Below, in pieces: positions 30,619-41,160 of a stretch of DNA of 64,000 nt. Position 1 is the stretch's first letter, and every line of letters starts with the position of its first letter. The DNA is taken from assembly GCF_000350225.1 (NCBI RefSeq), contig NW_005178572.1, positions 248,001-312,000 of the forward strand, given 5' to 3'. Position numbers and translations under genes: made by a program. Origin of the DNA: Chondrus crispus. Lineage: Eukaryota; Rhodophyta; Florideophyceae; Gigartinales; Gigartinaceae. A model generated the notes under the pieces. The model searched no databases. It was not told where the DNA came from and was given only the letters and a program-made list of their open reading frames with translations.

Positions 30619-30803
30619 GTACATATGTAAGGCCCGGACTGCCGCCCCCTGTTACGGGACACCTGCCCTCCGCCGGGACACCTGTCCTCGAAGGGGCCAC
30701 CCGGGCTCGAACCACGGCCCCCCCGGGGGCGTGCGCTGGCCGTGTCCCTCCCCGCGCCGTTCGCGTATCCGTTACCATCGTATTCCCCACGACCCGGAGG
30801 CCG

Positions 30804-30985
30804 CGGAAAACCGCGCTCGTTGGCGTGAGGAAGGGCGTGGGAGAACACCGCGCTCGTTGGCGCGAGGAAGGACAGGTATCGGAGAACACCGCGCTCGTTG
30901 GCGCGAGGAAGGACAGGTATCGGAGAACACCGCGCTCTTTGGCGCGAACAGGGAGCATCGGAGGACATCGCGCTCGTCCAGGCGG
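30804..30985. repeat. Tandem repeat, 36-41 bp units
   Basis: About five units contain ACCGCGCTCGTTGGCG followed by GAGGAAGGACAGGTATCG, beginning near 30805, 30841, 30882, 30923 and 30960. The middle units are nearly identical and the outer ones diverged. The block lies 5' of the antisense ORF, within the element's 3' untranslated region. Confidence 0.8.
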
Positions 30986-31153
30986 ACAGGTACGCGTGCT
31001 GGTACGAAGAAGTGCGCGTGGCGTGAAGAAGTGGACATCGCGGCTGGCAGGTGCCCGCCCCCCCTCATAACTCCGGACAAGGCGATGTCCCGTGCCAGAC
31101 CACCGGCGGTCCACCAGTCGCCGAAACCAGGGTTCGCGAGGACGCTCTATTCT

Positions 31154-31166
31154 AAGCGGGGGGCTA
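31154..31166 (+). promoter_or_regulatory. Polypurine tract of RE3
   Basis: A G-rich purine run (AAGCGGGGGGCTA) directly precedes the 3' LTR, as expected for the plus-strand primer. Confidence 0.65.
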
Positions 31167-31798
31167 TGTAGTGCACTGACCCACCTTTCCCTTTTCCCAA
31201 GGCACACGTGTCCCCGGCCAGCACGACTCCTTCTCCGGGACACACGTGTACCGCGCGCCACGTGTAACCAGGCGTCAAGGCTCCTGTGTCCAGGTGTCAC
31301 CCCCCCCCACGTGTAGTGGTTGTCATACCTCCCCAAGGGGAGTTTCTCCGGTCGTCGCCGCCGTCGTTTTAATTTAGTATCTTTTAGTTTAATTAATTAT
31401 AGCTCCGACGTCGGCTAGTATATAGCCGACGTCCGACCCTAAGTAAATCCTCACGAAGCTTTGGGTCTACAACTCGGGTTTCTGGAACGGAGTCGTAGCC
31501 TCGCGTCGGTCCCCGTCCCACGACGGTACCCTGCGAGCCATCTACGTCCCGATTCCCTCCTGTCTCTACCGCGCGCGTCGTCCCGCCACGCCCGGCTCTC
31601 CGCGCGACACCTGTCCCTACCGCCCCGCCCCTCCTGGGCTCTGTTTTACACCTTTTTCCTTACTTTCCCTACTGCGCCTCGCGCCCGGCCCCGTACTGGT
31701 CCCTTACGGGTGGTCTCCCGATAACCCCCCTACACGCGCCCCCGAACGCGCGCGCTCTGCCAGAGGGGGATCCCACCCTTCCCCCTCAGTGCACGACA
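31167..31798 (+). repeat. 3' LTR of RE3
   Basis: Same ends as the 5' LTR, and it includes the TATA palindrome at 31407-31433. It joins directly to a decayed RE2-type LTR. Confidence 0.93.
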
Positions 31799-32332
31799 AC
31801 GATCCATACAGCTACGCGCGCACACACGTGTCCTCCACGTGTACGAGACGCGTAATACACGTGGACTGTCAGCCCCGACGGCTGACAGCGTTACAATGTC
31901 GGTCGACCGGCACTACTGTAGAGTTATGATAGACTACAATGTACATTGAATATGAGCGGACCGCCGGCGGTGGAGGACGACAAGCACGGACTTGTCCAGG
32001 ATCCCCCACCTTGGTCCGCCCGCGTACTTTTAGGTACTTCCGTTAGTTACCTAAGAATAGCACCGCGCGCGGGTTGAGGACGCGCACAGCACGCCCACGA
32101 GCCGGTTCCGCCTCCGCCTTTCGGTACTGGATCGTCACCCAGTACCGCTTCGGGGCGACGAGGTGTAGAACCGCCCGCGCGTGCGCCAGTCCTCCCCGAT
32201 CACGCTCTACCAGCGCTACCTCGAGCCCGTGCTCGGTACCGTGGGTGGGCCGTGCTTCTATCTTCCCGCCGATCGGGGTCATTCCGAACTGTCAGTACTC
32301 ACCCCCTCGTCGTTAGGGGTGATTATACTACA
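31799..32332 (+). repeat. Decayed RE2-type LTR, 3' part
   Basis: Read on the plus strand this matches the reverse complement of 4574-5273 with many changes. Shared features are the ACTGTCAGC/GCTGACAG hairpin near 31866-31890, the GAGCGGACCG block, the ACAAGCACGG-CTTGTCC hairpin near 31980 and an end reading TTATACTACA. The first part of the LTR is missing and is not found left of RE3, so RE3 did not simply insert into it. Confidence 0.7.
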
Positions 32333-33600
32333 GCGTGTCTACAGGAACGCAGAGCTTGTTAATCTCTTTCAAATCCTTTTCGGAGATGTGGTATTTCGCA
32401 ATTGCCATATTTAGTTTTGGGAATTCACTGTCACAAAGTCTAATAGAAACAGTGAGTGGGGCTTTGAATTTGGAGGACGCGTACAATCGAAACCCTTTTT
32501 CTTCTCGAGAAAGTATCATGTTCACACCGTCTTCTTTAAGAATTGCTTTTCCATTTTCTAAGGTAAAGTATTTGGAAATCATTTAGAAGGCCTTTCCATT
32601 AACTAGAACTATTTGCCTCGGATCTTCAACTAACAGAACTGAAATACTAGCGAATGTAATGTTCGAATTAAAGATCTGCCGAAGTCTTTCATCAATCAGA
32701 GAAAGCCACTCATGAATGATCAAAAGTTTAACAGAGCTCCAGCAATCTAAACGCCTTGCATTTGCAGACGGAGAAAGGGACGGGAGAGGTAATTCTCCCC
32801 GTCTCACCTGTTTGTTCATGTTTACAGAGAAGCTGAGGTCATGGTGAACTGTGAATCCATGAATAATGCCAGCAGCAGCTCTACTAAAAGCCATGGCGGT
32901 CGATTTCCCAAGCTTCCCAAGAGGAAAATTTCGAATCAGTCAGATGCTTTGTTGGTGACAGAATCCATTGTTTGGTCCAATTCTTGTAGTGTTGCGAACT
33001 CTGCAGATTCAAATGGTGAGTCATTCTTGTGGCATCTAATGTCTACCTACCCATGTTCTGAGTTTACTGACGACCCAAGACTTTCCTGCTCCTGGTACAC
33101 CAATCATTGTAATTAGTGGAGTGTTTTCTAGAGGGACTTTGGTTAGATTTAACTGAGGATTATACAGAGCGTAGTAGTACGCTTCAACAACATTACTAGC
33201 AAGATCAAGAGCTTTTCTTTGTTCTGTGCTCTTACATTCGGCTTTTACAGAAGAAAGAAACATATCTGCCGCCTTTTTTCTGCTGCCGTCCGCGCATGAT
33301 AGGGCATCAACGACTTCAGGATTGTGTTGCATCGACAAAGGATTCTCCCCAATGTGATAAGAGACATAAACTCAACATGATCTTCAGCGATGTGAGAATT
33401 GTTCCATGTTAACGCGGTCGATCCGGCAGCGTCATCTCTGAGTGGGGTCCATTGGTTATTGGCATGAACAAACATATTTTGCGGAATACCATCCCATGCC
33501 TTATATCCAGCCTCATGCAAGTTCTTTTGCGCGTAGGTCCAAGAATACGAAAAGTTATCTGGGTCTAAATCTGTAAAGTTGAGATCATTTTCTTCTTCGT
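32333..33600 (-). pseudogene. Helitron Pif1-type helicase remnant
   Basis: A Walker A motif GVPGAGKS lies at about 33060-33085, preceded by the usual helical segment. Downstream pieces keep the AAAGIIHGFTVH block (normally TA-x-G-x-TIH). The Walker B segment is decayed: the DE pair has become HE. The motif III segment (normally GD-x-x-QLPPV) is also changed. At least two frame changes and several stops separate the pieces. The protein would have unwound DNA during rolling-circle transposition; this copy cannot. Confidence 0.7.
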
Positions 33601-33601
33601 C

Positions 33602-34850
33602 TTATGATTCACCCGTTTCACTGTCCAACATAATTTTTTCACTTCTTTTAGAAGTGCTTTGAGATTCTTGGTTCGAACTCATGTCTTGTGAAGTAGTAGC
33701 ATTATAAAGGTCCGTTTCGTTTTCTTCGAACTTGTGTAAAAATGGATAAAGCCGACTGCTGCAGTCATACAAATTTAGTGTAGTTTTGGAGTGGTAAAAC
33801 GTATAAGAATCAGGAAGGGATTTCTTCTCTCCAGTGCAGGTCACAAGATCTACATCGGATCTATGTGGCACATGCAGGGCTAATGCTCCACCACACCATT
33901 TTGGGGTTCTTATAGCTGGTGGCGACAAACGATATTTGAGGTCCAACACGCAATCTTGTTCACAAAGGTTTCTTGGTAATACAATTCTGTCCCGTTTATC
34001 TTTGGACTGCTCCAGAGGCTCAGTTATCTTCTTTCTCTGAGTAACAACATAAATTTCAATATATTTTGTTATGCACATATTTTCTGATGAGCACAATTGC
34101 CGCGCGATAGGATCATAGAGGTATTCTGGTCGGTTAAAGTAGCTTTCGGCTATTTTATCTACTTTATTCAGAATGTCTCTGTTCTGTAAGCTTCTTTTGA
34201 TTGTTTCAGGGTCTGGGAGATCAAAATCATCAATTTCTTTTGTATTCTCGTGTAGAAGCTCAGCCAACACTGAATTAGGGGAATCGATTTGTTCTTGGAT
34301 TCCTGTAGAACTTGATGAAGTCGGTAGAGCCAGATAACATCGAGTATCAAGTCTCAATACCTTCGATGATGTGAATCGATGTGGAAATAAAAGTAGATTG
34401 GAAGCAGCCTCCAGTAGCCCTGTTGCACGGCACGTGTCCATATTTGGCAGTATTTTTCGAAGAGCAACTTTTGTATCGTTTTCTGCATCGAAAGATTATT
34501 TTGTTTATCACATCTCTTATGTTCGACGTTTTATCCACTTTGGAAGTGTAATAAGTTACGTAAACAATAGAAGCAAAGGCGCTGCCACAGAGAACTGTCA
34601 GATCCATATTGGCTCTCTAAAAATTGAGAACGGGTACACTGTACTGTTTCACTCTCGCGTGATTTCTCCTTAAAAGTATGCGGTGACTCGGGTTTTTATG
34701 TTGATCCCTGAGAACTACTACTCTAGTATTGTTCGCAATGGAAAAAGGAAACTTGCTTTGGCACAGTTTGGTGCCATTCTTCGTACAGTATGATGAACAG
34801 TGATGTAGGCTGACAGATCGGACCAAGTTGTTAATAGAACGGCGCACATC
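33602..34850 (-). pseudogene. Helitron Rep: two-tyrosine and linker region
   Basis: In overlapping frames this holds a CSSYC-x4-NGTKLC block, a RNHARVKQY block, an AN-D segment followed by YVTYYTSK (the place of the catalytic tyrosines) and a long linker (33602-34441). Frames change at about 34440 and 34610. The order agrees with Helitron RepHel proteins between the HUH motif and the helicase. Confidence 0.65.
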
Positions 34851-34862
34851 TGAATGAACAAA

Positions 34863-35978
34863 TTATTCTTGAAGTGAGCAAGCCCTATCCGTGATGCTTC
34901 GGAAAACTTCACTTCGTAGCAGCAGGGGTCCAAGGCTTCCGACAGTATTATTTTCGGTGTATTCATCTACTTTATCTGAGAGATCATATCGCGATTTTAA
35001 AATTTTGCTGTATACGTGGAGCATGGCGCTCGCAAGTGCCTCAGCTTTGAGCTTAACATCTTCCTGCTCTTCATGGAGGTCTCCTGTTTCTGTGAGCTTT
35101 AGTTGGGAGACAGCACCTTTTGTCCAGAACAGGAAGTGTGCATGTTCTGAAAGTCTTCCTTGCCATTCAGCCTTCTGCACGTGATGCGTGACTTCTCCAA
35201 GACGTTTTGATTCGCCTCGAATGACGAAATTGAGAAACGCTTGAAGTCGCTTTTTCCAAGCCATTGTCATTTGTACAGGATTGTTTGCGAGCATGCAGGC
35301 GCGTTCGCTCACATAGAACTCTTTCGCTTGCTCGACGGTAACTGTTCCCTTTGAAATCTCAACGAATTCTTCGCGCCACATGCTGTCTACAGAAGAGAGC
35401 GTGAGAAAGTAGGAAAGTGGTCCGTGTTTTTTCATCATTGACAATATGTCGTTTCTGAATTTTCTCATGTCCGATAGAGATCCCGAGAGTTCATTCATGA
35501 ATACTCCAATTTTATTCGCGAGAGATATCAACGTTGTATCTGAAATATCCATTCTTCGTGGAGATTGCGCGATCTCAACTAGTTCTTTAACAGCTCCTTC
35601 AACAGATGAGCTTATGGGCTTATGAGCTGTTAACCCCGTGATTCTCTGCCTTCTTAGCACGATATTTGAATACGACAGGAATATCACGTGATTGTGAAAT
35701 CGTAAAGATTGTCTTTTAATGACGTAGTTGATCCATTCTCTCAATGATACTTTAATGTGCACAAAATCATCTGGGCCACCCCTCCCATTCCAGAGAAGGC
35801 ACGGAAACAGAAGTTGCCAACCACTTGTTGCCAATTTTCCGGTGTAAAGTTGAGTCCTTTTTTTAGCGATAGCGTCGAAAAGATTGGTGACTGTGTTTAC
35901 TATTTGATTTCTTGAGTCTGAGGCTTCAATTGTGATCGGTGCTGTAAGAGCCGTTTGTGCGACTTGCTCTTCAACCAC
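34863..35978 (-). pseudogene. Helitron-like N domain with HUH (HxH) motif
   Basis: This is a 371-residue piece of a rolling-circle replication initiator. It shows GPLSYFLTLSSVD, typical of the start of the Helitron-like N domain. It then has the LANNP...W-x2-R stretch and an EWQGR-x2-EHAHFLFW block (around 35130-35170), which is the HUH nickase metal-binding motif. The frame itself is open, but the stop at its end and the one before it (35985) separate it from the rest of the protein. Confidence 0.78.
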
Positions 35979-35984
35979 TTAATT

Positions 35985-36820
35985 TTACCCAATATTTCTA
36001 ACACTTTCTGCCGCTGTAGGCGCTTGAACTGGAGCATTGCTGCCATTGATATCTATCCCATGCCCGACATGAGGTTCCACGTCTGTAGCTTTACCTAATG
36101 CTTCGTCATCAGGAAAATCGCTAGAAGGAAGTAAGATCTCATTAAAAGGTGGACTCGGGGTCTCGTAGTGTTTTTCTATGCTGTGTTTGATCTGCTCCAA
36201 GTTTTTTCGCTAATTTCTATGGTTTCATATGCGGGGCGATGTTCTTTCAGAAACAGTAAAGCTGTCCGAAGTCTCTGAACATGGATGCTAATATCTGAAT
36301 GTCTGTACGTATCCTTAATGTTCACCACTACCTCGGACAAAGTCCTCGGGAGAACTTTTGCTACCTCTTGAACTCGATCGCAGAACGCAATACATTGTCC
36401 TTTCGATTGGTACTGTCCAAAGGTTTTGTACCTCCACAAACATACCATTGGAAGAACAGTACTAATTCGCATCTGCTCTACAAAGGATAAATCTTGAAGC
36501 TCCGGTACAGGCTCTGGGAGCGGTATAATGGCCCTGCTAAACTTTGGGATGTTTTCTGCTTTCTTTCGTAATTATTTGGTGCAAATGGAACAAACAGACA
36601 GCTCCTTGTCTCCGGGGCTTGCATATTTCCGCCATGATTCATTTTGTTCAGAAGACAATTCCTGAATGACCGAAAAGATTCTGTCATTGCAGCTATACAC
36701 TGTTAGACGCCCCTTTATTCTTAGCCCACATACTGCACATGAGACATACATACTAGGAACTGTAACTTTCTCCCAGAATGTTCTCAAATCTTTATCGTAA
36801 CTTTCCCAGAGTTTTTTCAA
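35985..36820 (-). pseudogene. Helitron N-terminal DUF6570-like region
   Basis: Three fragments contain a CxxCG pair (SCAVCGLRIKG), a later CSICTK, a CIAFCDRVQEVAKVLPR block and an RLRTALLFLKEHRPAYE block. Together these are typical of the domain preceding the Helitron-like N domain. Frames are broken at about 36480 and 36190. Confidence 0.6.
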
Positions 36821-36993
36821 GTCCAGAACATCCGTGTCATTTTCAGGCTCATTGATCTGATTGATCGTCCGCCATAACTCTTCTCTTCTAAGCGTATTTA
36901 AACTTCTATAGGATGCACGTGTGTTGAAGGTGAATCATGAGAAGTAACTGCATGGCTACAAATAAATGCTCTTCGTAGGATCTGCGTTTCATG

Positions 36994-37344
36994 TTAATGC
37001 TTCAATCTTTCATCACGCTTCATTTTGGGTTCCATCCCCCGCCTGATCTTTTCGGAATTGTTCATCTTACGTAGTCTTAGTGCACGTTCCTCTGCACTTT
37101 CATTGGCAAGCTCCACTGATTTTCTGAGACTGTCCTTGATTATAAGCTCTTTAGGTACATCTTTTCCGATTTGGGCGGTTCGTCGACGTTTCGTCTTACC
37201 TTGTCTAAACGATTCAGATATGCTCCTTCTTTTCTGATTTTCCCCGTGTTCTCCTTGCTTTTTTTGGATTACTTTTTCTGGATTTGTCGTTTCAGACATT
37301 AAGTCTCCGACTCCAGCTGCAAACTGGCTTCGAGTGAACGGCAT
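36994..37344 (-). pseudogene. Helitron basic N-terminal segment
   Basis: A 116-residue lysine/arginine-rich frame with an EERALRLRKMN block, similar to the repeats of basic residues seen at the N-terminus of many Helitron proteins. Assignment rests on position and composition. Confidence 0.4.
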
Positions 37345-37596
37345 TTTAATGAGTGCTTTTATGACCTGTTTTAACGAAATTTCGAAAGGTTACAAGTGAT
37401 CCGAGTTTGAGGAGCTGGTAGAATACTGTGTAACCGCACAGACTGAAATGTATCGATCGGGCTTGTTGGGTTGAAAGAGAACAAAGAACACCCCAATTTA
37501 ATAAGAAGAGCAGAATAACAGTAGTTTCAGATATGCAATACGAGTCACTCTTTTGTTTTTCAAGGCTCTTTTTTACCCTTACTGCGGCTACCGAAC

Positions 37597-38554
37597 TGTA
37601 GTGCAATACGCACCTGAAACGGGGGTGAAAAGAAAGGAAAATATTGGGATATTAAAAGTGGTCCGGGTTGGGGGACACACGTGTGAATAATTGCACAGTT
37701 TTAATTTTTAATTATTTTATTTTATTTAGTTAATTAGTTGGCATTAATTTTGCTGACATTAGATTAGATCTAGGATCTAGCGCCGCGAGCTACTGTAGTG
37801 GCTCCGGCGGGGCGATATATACCTTAGCCCTCTGACGACGAAGTCAGTAAAGGTAACCCGAGTTGCCGGAGTTGAATGTCGCCTTGGTCGAAGTCCGTCT
37901 CCACCAAGGCGCTCCCTTTTACCTAAGCCTACGGCATCCTTCAGAGCTCGGGGGTCCCCTTTTTCCTTATCAATTTTCCTTTACTTCCCTATCCTAATTT
38001 CCCTTAATCTTGAGTTGGTCCCACCTTGTAGGATTGCGATCCGCAACGTGACGTCATTTGCCATCGGGCTTCTGTGTTCGTGCACCAGTGGTGCTTTTCT
38101 CAGTGTTGGTTCCATCGGAATCTGGTTGCGACCGATCCGGTGTTGGTACTTTGCCATCGGGCAGTACGACGGTGTAGCGCTGCTACGTTTAATTCTTTCC
38201 CGACGGGCTACGTTGCGATGTCCCCGTCGAAGACCTTATCAAGGGTATAAGGTGTACAAGGCGCTCTTCGAGCATTGGATTTACGACCCATCGGACCAGG
38301 TTTACCTAAACACCCCTCCGAACTCGTCGAGCAGTTGCCTTTACAAGTTTCTACCACCATTTACCGATCCCGGGCTGGGCCCTTCTCTTTGCTCCCCTAT
38401 CAGGGATCCGAGCTACTGCGGGCTGCGAACCCGCTTAAAGAGGACAGGGAGCTTCGAACACTCCGTAGCGCTGTGCCGTTGGCAGTTGTTGTTTTTGTTG
38501 TTTGTGTTGGACCGTCGGACCTTGGTCTCTGCCTGACAGGCGCATTGCACTACA
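37597..38554 (+). repeat. 5' LTR of RE4
   Basis: It starts TGTAGTGCAATACGC and ends GCGCATTGCACTACA, an unusually long 15-bp terminal inverted repeat with one mismatch. A TATATA lies at 37816-37821 after a GATCTAGGATCTAG repeat. Confidence 0.92.
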
Positions 38555-38558
38555 AAAG

Positions 38559-38602
38559 TGGTCTCCCGACCTAGAATTGCGTGCAGGAGACCCGACCTAG
38601 AA
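38559..38602 (+). promoter_or_regulatory. Primer-binding site of RE4, partly duplicated
   Basis: TGGTCTCCCGACCTAGAA (38559-38576) lies four bases after the LTR. A second copy, GGAGACCCGACCTAGAA, follows at 38586-38602. The first is identical to the RE3 site. Confidence 0.75.
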
Positions 38603-38721
38603 ACTGCGTAAGCTGAAACGGACTACAGGAGTTTTCTCTGCGACGTAAGTTTATTCAGGTGCGGTGGCGTTTTCTATTTTTTTCTTTTGTATTAAGTTAG
38701 GTTCGTTTTTGGTAACGAACC

Positions 38722-41033
38722 ATGTCGACAAGCGCTCCCGGAGAGGTCGGTCCCTGGGCGAGTAGGAGCAGATCGGCAAGGGCGTCGAGGATCCCGCGAG
38801 GTCCTCGCACCCGAAGCCAGGCCAATACGGCCACGGATCCCGAAGGTCAAGAATCCCCGACGGGGATTGAAGCCGACAAGGATGACCTATCCTACAGGTT
38901 CGAGAAGATGGGCGAGGAAATTCGCCAAGAGATGACGAAGAATCTTGAGGCTGAATTAGCCCTCGTCCGGAAGCAACTGGAGTTGCAAGCATCCGAGTTC
39001 CACACCGTTTTGGGAGAGTTGTCGGCTCGAGTGGATCTCGTCGAGAAGGAGCGAGGTGAGGCGACCGACGGTCTGGAGCCGGAGGTCCTAGCTTCGTTGA
39101 AAATTTCAGTCAAGGACGCGAGGCGGGACGCGAATCAAGCGTTGGAGTCCTTAGGAAAATTTAGGACAAGCATCGATGACCGATTCGATCGCGCCGCGCA
39201 ACGTCTCAAGGACCTTGAGCAGGCCGCGGATCAAGCTCCGCGAGGATCGGACGACGAGCCGCTCCTTTCGGGTAGAGAGGGCGACCGTCGGTCGAAGAAG
39301 GACAAGCCCGCACGTCAGCGGAGCTCCAAGTCGAAGCCCTCGAAGAAGGACAAGCGACGTACAAGCAAGGGTCACTGTAGTGACGATCCGGAGAACCGCG
39401 ACTCACAGTCGGAGTCGCTTGGCTCCTCCGAAGATGGTAACGGCGGTTCGTCGAACCATTCGGGCGATTCCGAACGCCGTTCAGAAGAAGGAAACGGAAT
39501 TTCGTCAAGCAAGAAAATTTCCTCCAGACGAGGCAGAGTCACTTCGTCCGCCTCGCGGAGAGACAAGGACGCAGAGCCCGAAGATGTCGCGACGCGGCGC
39601 GGGCCGCGATGGGAGGAGTTGGAGGAGCTGAATCCGACCAACTACCTCTTCAAGAAATTACTTTCGTACCGAACATACCGCTTGCGGAACCCGCAGACAT
39701 ATTTGTCAAGTTCCCGGCGGACCGCCGTGCGAAAATCAGGAGAGATATTCCGCCTAAGGTGAAGAAGGACAACACGTTCACAGGTGAGGACGGGGTCCTT
39801 GTGTTGGAATTTTTGGCAAAATTGGTTCAATAGTTCGATACTCAAGAAATGAACGAGGGGCAAGCGATCCGCTTGTTGCCCGAATGTTTAAGCCGCATCG
39901 CCTTGAGACAGTACACTTCGATGTCTCAGACGGCCGGGGCCCATCACGGAAAGGTATCCGTTTGGCCGGAGGCCGTACAGTGGTTGTTGAGGAGTTTCGC
40001 GACCGACGACGCGATCCGTCAAGCCGTGCTCGCATTGCGAGAAGTTCAGCAAAGACCGTCTGAAGACGAGATGGAATTTTATATCCGTCTGACGGACGCA
40101 AGCAATCGATGTGGAAACGTATGTTCGATGGAAGAACAAATGACGATGTTTATTGAAGGACTCGATTCGAGTATCAAGCCGATGGTATCTCAATACCGAC
40201 AAGACAATCGGGACGTTTCGTTTTTGAGACTAGTTAATTACAATTACGCGAAGGCGCATGGCTCGGCGAGCCGCGCTAAGGACAAGAAGACCAAGAAGGT
40301 CACGATTCAGACGCCGTCGACAATTAGGGCAGGTAAGAAGCCGAGGGCTTCTTATCCCGGTCGCAAAAGTCACGCCGCCGTCCATTTAGCCGAGTCCATT
40401 TCAGTGTCAGGTGAGCGCGGTGCGCATGGAAGCAGCGAAAATCACTACGAAGGAGCGTTAGTAGCCGAAGGCGAGTTCATTGAGCCATCGGAGGGCTACG
40501 GACACGAGGACTACGGGGCAAGCGGGTCGTCCACTTTACGGACGCCTGCATACACGACGGAGTCGTTTTCAGAGCCCACGGATCCCGTGATGACGTTTCG
40601 GGGGCGCAGCCACACGCCGGCGCCGCGCATTCGGATGGAAGACAAGGGTACGATGTTTCGAAGGCCAGGCTGGATGGGAAGGCCGCAACGTCAAGGAAGG
40701 CCGCCGGCCCGTGGAGGACCTAGGCCGCAGTATCCTGTCAAGACGCACGGACTGGTGTGCTATCATTGCTATGAAAAGGGGCACGCCGCGCCATCGTGCA
40801 TTCTTTCCCTCCGGGAAATGCACCGAGTTTTGGAAAATTATGAGGCGTTGTCTCCGATGGAGAGGTTAGGGATACCATCGACGAGTTACCTGAAGGTCAA
40901 GAATTGGTTCGATTCGCAGACGGCGAGCATGCCGAGTGATTCAACGCCGAGGCCGAACCAACCCTTCAGAGAGTCCGCCGCGGGGCCCGCGCCGTCGGAT
41001 GTGAGAAGGATCCCGCAGCGGCAGGAAAACTAG
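38722..41033 (+). pseudogene. gag: Gag of RE4, frameshifted
   Basis: Starts at the ATG at 38722 with a helical, charged N-terminal part and a lysine/serine-rich linker. Around 39650-39760 the reading passes to another frame (39609-39833). A TAG at 39831-39833 interrupts this frame before the last part (39849-41033). That part shares the capsid blocks with RE3 Gag, such as MFIEGLDSSIKPMV. A canonical CX2CX4HX4C zinc knuckle (CYHCYEKGHAAPSC) lies at about 40757-40800. One frameshift plus one stop make the gene non-functional as it stands. Confidence 0.85.
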
Positions 41034-41160
41034 AGAAGGGAATCTCGCATGAGTCGCGAGAGGCACAGGGTAGACGTACTGTGCCCGGGGCTCAGCCCCG
41101 TTCTCCGTCTCTAAGGGAAAAATCAGGCCCCGATGAGGAGGTTGTTGGATTGGTAGATAA

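Larger units (their letters stand above)
30260..31166. other. Upstream region of the RE3 antisense ORF / element 3' UTR
   Basis: About 900 bases with no credible gene. They hold a duplicated polypurine-tract-like segment (30556-30618 and 31101-31168) and a block of 36-41-bp tandem repeats. This region should carry the promoter of the antisense ORF unless the 3' LTR supplies it. Confidence 0.5.
20094..31798 (+). mobile_element. RE3: complete Ty3/Gypsy element with antisense ORF
   Basis: LTRs of about 631 bp (20094-20724, 31167-31798) differ at roughly 20 positions by eye. Inside are PBS (20728-20745), gag (20831-23008), pol with chromodomain (23190-27671), a repeat-rich spacer, an ORF on the opposite strand (28721-30259), further tandem repeats and a polypurine tract. 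gag and pol are unbroken, so the element may be autonomous. The left flank is GGCAC and the right ACGAT, so there is no target-site duplication. On the right it abuts a decayed RE2-type LTR. Confidence 0.93.
32333..37596 (-). mobile_element. Decayed Helitron
   Basis: Minus-strand pieces in the usual order form a Rep/helicase (RepHel) protein: a basic N-terminus, a DUF6570-like CxxC region, the Helitron-like N domain with HUH motif, the two-tyrosine region and a Pif1-type helicase. The pieces are split by stops and frameshifts. The region is AT-rich compared with the flanking retroelements. The helicase end is cut at 32333 and neither a 5' TC end nor a 3' hairpin-CTRR end is seen. Both sides abut LTRs. 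Confidence 0.8.

Noticed and set aside
30804..30985. CRISPR-like repeat array
   Set aside because: Units are contiguous tandem copies without unique spacers, inside a eukaryotic retrotransposon.
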